Shown in pieces: positions 1-6,640 of a DNA stretch of 27,028 nucleotides; within the stretch, counting starts at the first letter, position 1, and each line of letters begins with the position of its first letter. A model generated the notes under the pieces. The model made no database searches. It was not told the DNA's origin and saw only the letters and a list, made by a program, of their open reading frames with translations. This DNA is from WHSV01 sp050694055 (GTDB lineage: Bacteria; Actinomycetota; CADDZG01; WHSQ01): the NCBI GenBank assembly GCA_050694055.1, contig JBOGWX010000015.1:1-27028 (forward strand), in the 5' to 3' direction. The position numbers were made by a program, and so were the translations under genes.

Positions 1-2
1 CG

Positions 3-785
3 CGCGGTGCGGAATATCGACGCGCCGGACTCGGCCGCCCGGTCTGGGCCGCTTCGCTCACGGTCGAACTCGACGGCCTTCGTTACCAGCTCAGGAGTAC
101 CTCGGAGACTTTCGTCCGCGCGCTCACCAAGCACCTGCGCTTACCGGTAGTCGAAGGGCGTCCCGACGTCGTCTACTCGGCCGTCATCCCTCCGGTCGCA
201 CCGGGAGAAATCCCGGAGCTCTGTCTCTACTCGGGACGCCGCCTCGTGGTGCGCACGATGTCGATGGAGACCCTCACCCAGGCGCTCCTCGAAGAGCTCA
301 GGGCCGCCGCCCTGACGTCTGCCACCGACCGTGTCTACCTAAGGGTGCCGACGATCTGGCGCGCGGGCGTCGGCGTCCTGCTGCCCCCGCGCGCGTCCAA
401 CCAACTGGTGGAGATCGAACGAGCTGCAGCGAAGGCCGGCATCGAGCTGGCCTCCTCCCAGGCCCTCATCCTCGACCTGAGGCACGGACGTCCCGTCCAT
501 CAGTTTCGGCCGTTGGCGACGGGGGCGCGGCCGGCGCATATGGATTCGGTTGATGTCATTGCGACTCCGGTGGGGATGAGCGGGTCGCTCCCTACGAAGG
601 AGGACGTGCTCTTCGAGCTGGGGCAGCAGACCCTGAATCTTTCCAGTGTCGGACGAGAGGGGCTCCGAGCATTGGGCACTCTGGTCGAACGAGCCGAATT
701 GATCCAGTGGGACGAGACTCGGCCTGCCGGGGCCCTCGAACCATTAGTGCGTGGCGCGTCTGCGAAGCGGATTCGGTTGAGCTGA
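3..785 (+). CDS. HPr-kinase-like protein without a P-loop (5' end outside window)
   Basis: The frame is open from the first base to a TGA at 783-785, giving 260 visible residues, so the gene enters from the left. A GTG at 246 could be an internal start, but the coding character continues upstream of it. The part around codons 100-140 (VYLRVPTIW, then GVGVLLPPRASNQL, then ALILDLRHG) has the layout of HPr kinase/HprK-like proteins, in which a strand is followed by a P-loop and then an acidic strand. The usual glycine-rich GKS/GKT is replaced by PPRASNQL. The tail (GREGLRALGTLVERA) also resembles HprK-like C-termini. HprK-like proteins often sit in peptide-modification (PqqD/lasso-type) clusters, but no such neighbour is visible here. 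The fold assignment is inferred from pattern similarity; if correct, the protein should not bind ATP in the normal way. Confidence 0.6.
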   Translation, partial: RGAEYRRAGLGRPVWAASLTVELDGLRYQLRSTSETFVRALTKHLRLPVVEGRPDVVYSAVIPPVAPGEIPELCLYSGRRLVVRTMSMETLTQALLEELRAAALTSATDRVYLRVPTIWRAGVGVLLPPRASNQLVEIERAAAKAGIELASSQALILDLRHGRPVHQFRPLATGARPAHMDSVDVIATPVGMSGSLPTKEDVLFELGQQTLNLSSVGREGLRALGTLVERAELIQWDETRPAGALEPLVRGASAKRIRLS

Positions 786-858
786 ACTCGCCAATCTTCA
801 TACGTCGAATGAGGCGCTGCAGGCGGCGGGAACTGGTCTCCACTCCTGAGAGGGGGCC

Positions 859-2964
859 CTAAGGCACCGGCGAGCAGACTGCCCGGGCGCTCAATTCGCC
901 CTGAGCACCCTCGATTCCATCCTTGAATCCCACGATGCCCCGGCCCCACCCGTCTCGTCGATCCTCGGATGTCGGTGCATCGTCGATGACGTTGTGGGTG
1001 TCAGACTGCTCCCACCGCACCACGCCCGCCGCATCGACGATCTCGAACAGACATTTGTCTTTGTAGGGCGACGGTATGGCGCCGGTCCAGAAAGCATTAG
1101 CCTGAATACTGGTCTCGCCGTCTCGAGTCAGATCGATGTTGTAAAACTCGTTGCCATCGGCGTCGATCGCGTCGATGACCTCCGAGTACCCTTCGATGCG
1201 GACTCTCTCAGCCTCGGTGAAAGGGCCCTCAACTGACGTAACGATCAGTCTGCCGTCCTGCTCTTCGACCGTGATCTCAACCGACAGCGGTCCTCCTTGA
1301 GCCTCCGTCTCTTGAAGCTCTGTGGCTAGCTCGATCATCTCCCGCTCCGTCTCCACGATGATCGATTTCGATTCCGGGATCGATTCTCGAAGCTTGTTAA
1401 GCGTCTTCGACAATTTATCGATGCGTCTGGTGTCGCCACTAGCCCGCGCTTCCGAGAGTTGGTCACTTACGGCCGCCAGCTCCTGCTCATCTTCCGAAAT
1501 TGCCGCGCGGATATCTTCGATGGCTCCTCGGCGAGCCTCGATTGATTCCTCCAGATCGCGGACCGTCATCCCATCGAGATAGGACATGACCCAACCCTCT
1601 GGGGTCCGCTCGAAATTCTTGTAATCGAGCTCGTATCCAACGGTGCTCAGGAGCGCATGGAACGCGACCGTGACGGCGCGCGCGTTGGCAACATCCTCCG
1701 GTCTGCCGAGTCGCAGCTCGTTCGGTTGCAGCACATTCGGACTCGGACTGATGGTCGCAGTGGGACGGGGGGCCGGGAAGGATCCTCTCCGCAGCTCGAG
1801 TTTGCGGATGGAGCTTCCCTCAGAGGGGATCACCCACAAAGAGCCATCGTCTGTCGCAGTGATATCCGAGATGTCGAAGCCCGCGTCGAGCGTCTTGCCA
1901 AGTGGCTCGCCCGACCGGGCATCGATACGCGCAAGCGTGCTGCGATTGAGTGAATGAGCCCACACGACGTCACCGGATGGGGTGAGGTGGTCGGGGAGCC
2001 TGAGGTCCGGCAACTCGATTGCCTCTCTGAGGACCGACGTGTCCGAGTCGATCCGCTCGACCACGCCTGCCTCGGGCCTCGCGATCCAGACCTCGTTGCC
2101 GATCAGCTCGACCGATCCCAGGACCGTGTCGCCCGGTCGGTAGCGATCGCCCTGGAGCTCGACCCGCGCGGTCGTCTTGCCGTTGCGGGGATCGATTCGC
2201 AGCACATCAAGTGTCATTGGAAGGACGGCGTCTTGTCCGTTTCCCGAGATGGGGGCGGACCCCACGTCTTGGCGCGCCACCCACAAGGATCGGTGAGAGA
2301 CGGTGGCATCGCTCATGCAGCACGCGCCGATCGGCGCCTCGACCCGAGGCTCCAGGGAGGTGGCATCGATACCGACCATGAGGTCGTCTTTGCCGTCCTC
2401 GTCCGTCCCCTGACCCGTCCAGGCCAAACCGTCTTGGACAACGAAGGGCCAGCACCCAGCGACCTGGGCCGTGCCGGTGACTTCGACGGAGGTGGGATCG
2501 ACCTTGAAGATGGTGCAGTTATGGCCGGTCACCCACACAGCTCCCTCACCGGTGGTGACCGTTCCGATCCAGCGACCGTCGCGGCTTCCAAGGCGAACTT
2601 CTCCGGTGAGGTCGCCGGTCGTTGGGTCGAGGCGCAGGAGCGCGCCGTCGGTCGTTGCGACCCACAGCCACCCTTCTCCGACTGATAGCGTTGCGGGAGG
2701 GCTGGGAAGTACCACGTTCGCGGTGAGTGAGAGCTCGGCGGGGGCGGCCGGTGTGCTGTCGAAGTCCGAGCCTGCAATCGAGCGAACGGCGAAGGCTCCG
2801 GCCGCTACGACGATGACCACCAACATCAGCGCAGCGCTACCCCATCTCACACTGCGCATGCGGCGTCGCTTTAGGAAGCGTGCGGCAGCCAACTCCACCG
2901 CCGGCGGCGAGACTCGCCCTGCTGCATGAAGGCTCGAACGCAGCCTCTCGTCGATGTTGCTCAA
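859..2964 (-). CDS. Membrane-anchored beta-propeller/coiled-coil protein, putative anti-sigma partner
   Basis: A 701-residue protein starting at a TTG that overlaps the sigma-factor stop in the 4-bp string TTGA, with a GAGGAG ribosome site just upstream. Layout: about 40 basic cytoplasmic residues, one membrane helix (about 43-63), and a secreted part. Residues 85-385 carry repeated blades of the type GxGAVWV...LWVA...VWIA with paired I/LDP turns, as in virginiamycin-B-lyase/NHL-like propellers. Residues 467-556 are a heptad-rich coiled coil, and 559-701 form an unrecognised C-terminal domain. Single-pass proteins coupled to SigE-family sigma genes are commonly regulators or outputs of that sigma. 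I see no zinc anti-sigma motif in the short N-terminus, so the anti-sigma role is inferred from gene coupling alone. The lyase catalytic function is not claimed. Confidence 0.85.
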   Translation of the reverse strand: MSNIDERLRSSLHAAGRVSPPAVELAAARFLKRRRMRSVRWGSAALMLVVIVVAAGAFAVRSIAGSDFDSTPAAPAELSLTANVVLPSPPATLSVGEGWLWVATTDGALLRLDPTTGDLTGEVRLGSRDGRWIGTVTTGEGAVWVTGHNCTIFKVDPTSVEVTGTAQVAGCWPFVVQDGLAWTGQGTDEDGKDDLMVGIDATSLEPRVEAPIGACCMSDATVSHRSLWVARQDVGSAPISGNGQDAVLPMTLDVLRIDPRNGKTTARVELQGDRYRPGDTVLGSVELIGNEVWIARPEAGVVERIDSDTSVLREAIELPDLRLPDHLTPSGDVVWAHSLNRSTLARIDARSGEPLGKTLDAGFDISDITATDDGSLWVIPSEGSSIRKLELRRGSFPAPRPTATISPSPNVLQPNELRLGRPEDVANARAVTVAFHALLSTVGYELDYKNFERTPEGWVMSYLDGMTVRDLEESIEARRGAIEDIRAAISEDEQELAAVSDQLSEARASGDTRRIDKLSKTLNKLRESIPESKSIIVETEREMIELATELQETEAQGGPLSVEITVEEQDGRLIVTSVEGPFTEAERVRIEGYSEVIDAIDADGNEFYNIDLTRDGETSIQANAFWTGAIPSPYKDKCLFEIVDAAGVVRWEQSDTHNVIDDAPTSEDRRDGWGRGIVGFKDGIEGAQGELSARAVCSPVP

Positions 2965-3527
2965 AGTCTCTCCTCGACGTTTGCATCAAGGGCCTTATGG
3001 AGCCTCACCCGGGCCCGAGAGAGTTGCGATTTCACGGTTCCGACGGAGCACTCGAGGACCTCCGCGATCTGCGCCTCCGAGAGATCCTCGAAATAGCGGA
3101 GCACGACGCAGGCACGTTGACGGACGGGCAGCGCGCGAACTTGATCCCAGATCCGTGACTGCTCGAGAGCGAGCTGCGGCTCCACGACTGGCGGCGGATT
3201 CATTCGCTTGAAGCGGTCGGTGGCGCGTCGTTCGATGATCTGCCGGCGGATCTTGGATCGAGCGGTGTTGATCACGGTTCGGCGCAAGTAGACAGGGGCT
3301 CGCTCGGTGTCCCTGAGGCGACCCCATCCAGAGAAGGTCTTGACGAAGCTGTCCATAACAACCTCTTCTGCGAGTCCGGTATCCCGGAGAAGCAGGTAGG
3401 CGAGTCGATAAAGGGTGGCGTAGTGCTGCCTGAAGAGAGCAGCCAATTCTTCGTCTCGCTGACCCACGCGGCTGTGCGCTCCTCTCTTGGCTTCGGCGAC
3501 AGACACCTCCGCGGTTGAGTCCAGCAT
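2961..3527 (-). CDS. ECF RNA polymerase sigma factor, SigE family
   Basis: A 188-residue ECF sigma factor that directs RNA polymerase to a specific promoter set. Sigma-70 region 2 lies at about residues 25-95 (LFRQHYATLYRLAYLLL, then AEEVVMDSFVKTF). Region 4 lies at about 128-180 with the helix-turn-helix LSEAQIAEVLECSVGTVKSQLSRAR. The pattern matches the SigE-type group common in actinobacteria. The ATG at 3525-3527 has no strong ribosome site. The stop overlaps the TTG start of the 701-residue membrane protein, so the two are translationally coupled and probably form a regulator/target or sigma/anti-sigma pair. The opposite-strand gene starts about 115-160 bp away, leaving a shared promoter region in which I could not identify a convincing ECF promoter motif. 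Confidence 0.93.
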   Translation of the reverse strand: MLDSTAEVSVAEAKRGAHSRVGQRDEELAALFRQHYATLYRLAYLLLRDTGLAEEVVMDSFVKTFSGWGRLRDTERAPVYLRRTVINTARSKIRRQIIERRATDRFKRMNPPPVVEPQLALEQSRIWDQVRALPVRQRACVVLRYFEDLSEAQIAEVLECSVGTVKSQLSRARVRLHKALDANVEERL

Positions 3528-3686
3528 GCCTAATAGACGAACGACACTGCCGTAAGGGTTGAGATGTGAGCCAAGTAGGTAGAGCCGTAGCCGCCGAACA
3601 CGGGATCGCCGACCTCGGCCCGAGACCAGGAACGGTCACGATTGATCCCCGCCCTCACAGGCCCAGATGCGAGCTACTGTCTCGCA

Positions 3687-4319
3687 ATGGGTCTCTTGCT
3701 GGTCGAGCAACAGGCATCCGCGGGTACCGATCTACCTACGCTCATAACGGCTAGTGCTGCAGCCCTTACCGCCATTGTTGCGGCCATCGCCGTGCGCGTT
3801 GAGGGGAAGAGAATCCGCCGCCAAATGGGGATCGAAAACATGTGGCGGCTTATCGACACATGGGACAGCCATGAATTTCGAGCTCATCGAACAGAAGCCG
3901 CTTCGTTCTTGCTCGAGACCTTCCCCCAGCGTCCCGCCCGGACACACGATGTGCCGTATGCCGTCCTCGATCTCCTGAATATGTTCGAGTTGCTCGGCTA
4001 CCTGGTAGTCAGATCCAAGACCCTTCCACTGGAGGATGCCTGGATCAACTTCTCGGCGCCAGCCGTTCAGTGGTGGCACGTATGCCGGCCGATAGTGGAG
4101 CTGTTTCAGGCCGAGGACGTGACCGTCTATGAGGACTACACGAAACTGGCGGATAGGTTCATGGAAGAGGACGCGAGGCGCCTCAAGGTCAACCGAGAGG
4201 ATCGAGTGCCTTCGAACGATGATCTTCGAGACTTCCTCGGGAGCGAAAAGGCCCTAGTCGAAGCTCTCCCTCCGTGGAAATCCTGGTTGGTGAGGATCGT
4301 AAGGAAGCGCGCTACTTAG
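3687..4319 (+). CDS. DUF4760-like membrane protein of unknown function
   Basis: About 210 residues from an ATG at 3687. A TTG at 3642 in the same frame, with AGGA about 10 bp upstream, is an alternative start giving 225 residues. One membrane helix lies near the N-terminus (LITASAAALTAIVAAIAV), followed by a basic stretch and a soluble helical domain containing MWRLIDTWDSHEFRAHR and a second hydrophobic helix around LLNMFELLGYLVV. A short anchor followed by a helical domain with a W...F.AHR-type motif resembles DUF4760 proteins, which have no assigned function. It is divergent from the sigma gene and lies at the left edge of the decayed region 4320-6640. Family assignment is by pattern only. 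Confidence 0.7.
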   Translation: MGLLLVEQQASAGTDLPTLITASAAALTAIVAAIAVRVEGKRIRRQMGIENMWRLIDTWDSHEFRAHRTEAASFLLETFPQRPARTHDVPYAVLDLLNMFELLGYLVVRSKTLPLEDAWINFSAPAVQWWHVCRPIVELFQAEDVTVYEDYTKLADRFMEEDARRLKVNREDRVPSNDDLRDFLGSEKALVEALPPWKSWLVRIVRKRAT

Positions 4320-4428
4320 ACGGCGGCTTGGGTCGCGGCCGTGGGCCCGAGCTCGGGTAGTCCCTGTTTATGGGGCGGCGGTTCCTGGTCATGGCCCTAA
4401 TTGTAGCCGGGGCCACAGACATTGGAAA

Positions 4429-4533
4429 GCTCGATCGGCAGTTGCCAGCGAACAGGAGACGATCACTTTGCCTCCCCGAAAATCCCGAAAGCTCTCGAAC
4501 TCGAGGTCTTGGGTGAGAAACACCGGGAGCCCG
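4429..4533 (-). pseudogene. Fragment of a second DUF5615 PIN-like toxin gene
   Basis: This stretch aligns at roughly 80% with 5476-5580, codons about 49-83 of the intact toxin at 5366-5722. It keeps the acidic motif TQDLEFE and GGKVIVS, then shows a 2-bp deletion that shifts the frame. No start or C-terminal part is present. The fragment stops exactly where the 166-bp repeat begins, so its 5' half was removed by the event that placed the repeat there. It is a paralogue rather than a recent copy, because it differs from the intact toxin at many positions. Confidence 0.7.
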
Positions 4534-4578
4534 CCTGATGTGGAACCGCCGCGGATAAACGATCCGAAGATCCGGCTA

Positions 4579-4623
4579 TTTCATGGTCCTGATGCGCGCA
4601 TAGCGAACATCACGACCATGAAA
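4579..4623. terminator. Long hairpin in left repeat copy
   Basis: Arms TTTCATGGTC and GACCATGAAA pair perfectly. After one C/C mismatch the inner arms TGATG and CATCA also pair, around a 13-nt loop. There is no T-run on either side. In the right copy the same hairpin sits between two converging units (RibD-like relic and tRNA-Val), so a bidirectional terminator is the simplest reading; here it is a displaced duplicate. Confidence 0.45.
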
Positions 4624-4650
4624 GGGGGCCAGGAGGACTTGTGACGGCTC

Positions 4651-4693
4651 TAGTGGGGCGGCTGGGGTTGACCAGCGACCCCTTGCTTGTCGA
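4651..4693 (-). pseudogene. Remnant of tRNA-Val 3' half
   Basis: This covers the part of tRNA-Val from the anticodon loop to the 3' end. Compared with the intact gene the CCA end has become CTA, and single-base deletions hit the acceptor and T-arm, so it cannot fold as a tRNA. The 5' half is absent. Confidence 0.75.
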
Positions 4694-4717
4694 CTATCCA
4701 ACGCTAAGCGCGGTGCC

Positions 4718-4737
4718 GACCTGCATAAACGCAGGTC
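4718..4737. repeat. Perfect 7-bp stem hairpin
   Basis: GACCTGC and GCAGGTC flank a 6-nt loop (ATAAAC), 25 bp right of the left repeat copy. There is no T-tract. The role is unknown; it could be a terminator or an element end. Confidence 0.4.
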
Positions 4738-4931
4738 ATCGGCGAGCGAAACGGGGCGAGTTATGGGGGCAGAATAGACACCACGTCAGATCCAACCTCG
4801 CTTCGATTCCACGGAGGGATCCCGCGGCCCCAGCATCTCTCGGAGAGCGATCGCAAGCACCTCAGCTCGGTCGAGGTGGTCGGCGCCAGAGCCAAATCAT
4901 CAAGTAGGCGTCACACCGATCAGCAACAGCA

Positions 4932-4960
4932 CCGGTGTCGGACATCTATGTCCGGCGCGG
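4932..4960. repeat. Palindrome centred on CGGACATctATGTCCG
   Basis: A 7-bp perfect inverted repeat with a 2-nt centre, extended outward by further imperfect pairing (CCGG/CGCGG). It lies just downstream of the 3' end of the minus-strand gene at 5020-5259, so it may terminate that gene. It could also be an operator or an insertion remnant. Confidence 0.35.
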
Positions 4961-5019
4961 CAGACCGAGGTAAAAGGCTCGCTCGGATTCCGGCTCGAGA
5001 GACATTGGTAAGGTTGCTT

Positions 5020-5259
5020 CTATTCGGGCTTTCTAGCCTGTCGGCGAGCCTTTCGGGCCTTATCCCACCGCTCGAGGGCGGGAAACAGCGTCCACCAGAT
5101 CGCACCGCCAATCGCCGCGCCGACAACTGCGGCGCCTGCCCGGAGCCGCGTAAGATCTCGTCCGACTTGCAAGACAAATCCATTCACTAAGAAAACGAAC
5201 GACATCAGCGCGGTGGTGTACTCGCGCGAACCCTCTTCGAACCTCTTTCGTCCCGCCAT
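5020..5259 (-). CDS. Small two-helix membrane protein
   Basis: A 79-residue frame from ATG at 5257-5259 with a weak ribosome site (AGGCTGAG). It has two hydrophobic segments, about residues 15-33 (TTALMSFVFLVNGFVLQVG) and about 41-62 (AGAAVVGAAIGGAIWWTLF), and a very basic tail (KARKARRQARKPE). Codon use has the GC-rich third positions of neighbouring genes. Nothing in it points to a function. It lies inside the repeat-bounded segment next to the toxin-antitoxin pair and could be cargo of the decayed element. I am moderately sure it is a real gene. Confidence 0.5.
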   Translation of the reverse strand: MAGRKRFEEGSREYTTALMSFVFLVNGFVLQVGRDLTRLRAGAAVVGAAIGGAIWWTLFPALERWDKARKARRQARKPE

Positions 5260-5365
5260 GGACTCAGCCTAGTTGATGCCGAGACGCTGCGAGGAGCCGA
5301 ACGGCGCCACTCGGACTGGCGCTAGACATTCCCAATAGCGGTGTCATACGTCGCGAACGGACCTC

Positions 5366-5722
5366 TTAAACGAGTCTCGGCTTTGGTAGCGCATGGAACA
5401 AGACGCGAATATTCTCCCGACGGCGAGAGTCTCGAAGGAAAGCCCCCACGGCCTCCAACCAGATCTGCACACGTCGCTCGATCGGCAGTTGCTGGCGAAC
5501 TCGAGAAACGATCACCTTGCCCCCTCGAGTTATCCGTAAGTTCTCGAACTCGAGGTCTTGGGTGACAAACACCAGGTCCTCGTCGGAGGCAAGTCGCTCG
5601 ATGATCTCGGCGTCCGACATCCCTCGCCGCCCGTTCATGATGATGTGCTCCACCTGGAATCCCGCCTCTCTAAGCACCCGAAAGAGCTGGAGGGGGAAGT
5701 TCTCATCGAGGAGGACCTTCAA
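5366..5722 (-). CDS. DUF5615 PIN-like toxin of a toxin-antitoxin pair
   Basis: A 118-residue protein of the DUF5615 (Mut7-C-like PIN) family, expected to be an RNase toxin. The N-terminus MKVLLDENFP supplies the acidic pair D6/E7. FVTQDLEF around residues 52-59 supplies D56, and GGKVIVSRVRQQ follows, all typical of the family. The TTG start overlaps the stop of the upstream DUF433 gene (TTGA), so the pair is coupled antitoxin first. A fragment of a paralogous toxin lies at 4429-4533. RNase activity is inferred from family membership. Confidence 0.88.
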   Translation of the reverse strand: MKVLLDENFPLQLFRVLREAGFQVEHIIMNGRRGMSDAEIIERLASDEDLVFVTQDLEFENLRITRGGKVIVSRVRQQLPIERRVQIWLEAVGAFLRDSRRRENIRVLFHALPKPRLV

Positions 5723-5973
5723 GATTCGTCTTTGACCGCCGGGGGCGCGTGGTCGGCGAGGTGGGCAGCGTACTGAAGGGCGGCCTGGACTTGCTTCTTG
5801 GTGAGTTCATAACTTTGCTCGACGGCCTCGACGCTCTCTCCCGCCGCGATCGCCCCGATCACGGTGGCGACATCGATCCTCGTCCCCGTGATGCACGGTT
5901 TGCCGAAGCGAACCTCGGGGTCCATGGTGACCCCAGGAAAGACCTCTGCCGCTCGCCCCTTCGTCTGCACCAT
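5719..5973 (-). CDS. DUF433 antitoxin
   Basis: An 84-residue DUF433 protein, a small winged or helix-turn-helix fold that usually pairs with DUF5615 toxins as a VapB-like antitoxin and autorepressor. The diagnostic stretch VRFGKPCITGTRIDVATVI lies at about residues 21-39, followed by the helical part YELTKKQVQAALQYAAHLAD. The ATG at 5971-5973 lacks a strong ribosome site. Its stop overlaps the toxin start. Autoregulation of its own promoter in 5974-6084 is likely from family behaviour but no operator was identified. Confidence 0.9.
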   Translation of the reverse strand: MVQTKGRAAEVFPGVTMDPEVRFGKPCITGTRIDVATVIGAIAAGESVEAVEQSYELTKKQVQAALQYAAHLADHAPPAVKDES

Positions 5974-6084
5974 CTCGTAAGTCTACTGGTGCGCGGAGCC
6001 CGATCCCTCGACGCCACGGAACGTCAGCGATGTGCCCGCCATCGGCAAGTCACACGAGGATCGGTCGGTACCGGTCCAGAACCC

Positions 6085-6254
6085 CTAGAAGCGATCTCCT
6101 GAGCTGAGGCGCCTGTGTGCTTCCCGGGCCCGCTCATCGGCCGCAGAGGCTCCGTAGCGGTTGAGCATCGCCACTCGACCTCGACCTCGCGTTCGCACCA
6201 GCCGAAGAATGCCTGCAGCGCGCGATAGCGGTTGCTCGACGTCGGCTCTCTGGA
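6085..6254 (-). pseudogene. Internally deleted tyrosine recombinase relic
   Basis: Two pieces of a phage-type integrase sit side by side on the minus strand in different frames. The upstream piece (about 6170-6254) reads EPTSSNRYRALQAFFGW, the end of the SAM-like core-binding domain. The downstream piece (6085-6171) reads MLNRYGASAADERAREAH, then RRLSSGDRF and a stop, which matches the C-terminal end containing the catalytic tyrosine (NRYGAS). Everything between them, including the R-H-R part of the catalytic domain, is missing, and a stop codon lies just before the first piece. It cannot be functional. Its place beside tRNA-Val supports a tRNA-targeted element. Confidence 0.75.
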
Positions 6255-6429
6255 TCTCGATCAGACGCTCATGGGAAACGTTCTGATCGACGAGTACGCC
6301 TTGACGGTGTGCCCGGTTTCATGCTGGGGGCGAGCGGCAGTTCCGTGGCGCCGAAAGGCCGGCCTGAGGCTCGTCGACTCCAAGGCCAGAAGCACCCGGG
6401 GCCTGCTTCTGACCTACCAGCCCGCCTGA
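6232..6429 (+). pseudogene. RibD-C/dihydrofolate-reductase-family gene relic
   Basis: A short frame reads LIDEYALTVCPV, then after a scrambled middle (WGRAAVPWRRKA) GLRLVDSKARSTRGLLLTYQPA and a stop. Family members end in a segment with G(L/I)xDEyrLxVxPVvLGxGkrLF followed by LkLVDSKxxxTGvxxLTYxP, so this is the C-terminal third of such a protein. The PVvLGxGkrLF part is out of frame. The N-terminal two thirds are absent: the relic begins where the opposite-strand integrase relic begins. Its last codons form the left border of the 168-bp repeat. Confidence 0.65.
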
Positions 6430-6586
6430 TGTGGAACCGCCGCGGATAAACGATCCGAAGATCCGGCTATTTCATGGTCCTGATGCGCGCATAGCGAACA
6501 TCACGACCATGAAAGGGGGCCAGGAGGACTTGTGACGGCTCTGGTGGGGCGTGCTGGGATTGAACCAGCGACCCCTTGCTTGTCGA
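6419..6586. repeat. Right copy of 166/168-bp direct repeat
   Basis: This copy runs from the last codons of the RibD-like relic, through the hairpin at 6470-6514, into the 3' half of the intact tRNA-Val gene, ending at the first nucleotide of its anticodon loop. Because both flanking features continue beyond the repeat here but not at 4528-4693, this is the ancestral context and the left copy is the derived one. Confidence 0.9.
6470..6514. terminator. Hairpin between converging RibD-like relic and tRNA-Val
   Basis: The sequence and pairing are the same as at 4579-4623: 10-bp outer stem, one mismatch, 5-bp inner stem. It lies 41 bp past the relic's stop codon and 28 bp past the tRNA CCA end, the place expected for a shared terminator. 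It has no T-run, as is common in high-GC actinobacteria. Confidence 0.5.
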
Positions 6587-6616
6587 GCAAGTGCTCTCCC
6601 GCTGAGCTAACGCCCC
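6542..6616 (-). tRNA. tRNA-Val (anticodon GAC)
   Basis: The cloverleaf is complete. Acceptor GGGGCGT pairs with ACGCCCC, the D stem is GCTC/GAGC, the anticodon stem is CTTGC/GCAAG, the T stem is GCTGG/CCAGC with loop TTCAATC, the discriminator is A, and CCA is encoded (6542-6544). The 7-nt anticodon loop is TCGACAA, which puts GAC at 34-36. Position 33 is C rather than the near-universal U; the partial copy at 4651-4693 shares this C, so it is not a single read error. The downstream half is duplicated at 4651-4693. Confidence 0.9.
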
Positions 6617-6640
6617 AGAGACTCGACAGTGTAACTGTAG

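Larger units (their letters stand above)
4528..4693. repeat. Left copy of 166/168-bp direct repeat with tRNA-Val 3' half
   Basis: Positions 4528-4651 are identical over 124 bp to 6419-6542. The next 42 bp correspond to the 3' half of tRNA-Val (6543-6586) with two substitutions and two 1-bp deletions. Similarity ends at 4693, which corresponds to the first nucleotide of the tRNA anticodon loop. The left border lies at bases that in the right copy are the last codons of a RibD/DHFR-type reading frame. The arrangement fits an attachment-site duplication or recombination between related elements. Confidence 0.9.
4320..5019. other. 700-bp gene-free stretch made of relics and hairpins
   Basis: No intact gene is visible in either strand. 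The stretch contains a fragment of a DUF5615-type toxin gene (4429-4533), the left copy of the tRNA-Val-linked repeat (4528-4693) and two perfect hairpins (4718-4737 and 4932-4960). The remainder (4320-4428, 4738-4931, 4961-5019) shows no recognisable coding or RNA feature. Short open frames here lack ribosome sites and family-like content. Confidence 0.6.

Noticed and set aside
4579..4623. Possible integron attC site
   Set aside because: The fold is attC-like but no core GTTRRRY site or integron integrase is seen, and placement after a tRNA fits a terminator better.
4641..5190. Several short plus- and minus-strand frames in 4641-5190
   Set aside because: No ribosome sites or family-like content; they cross the repeat, hairpins and the more credible small membrane gene at 5020-5259.
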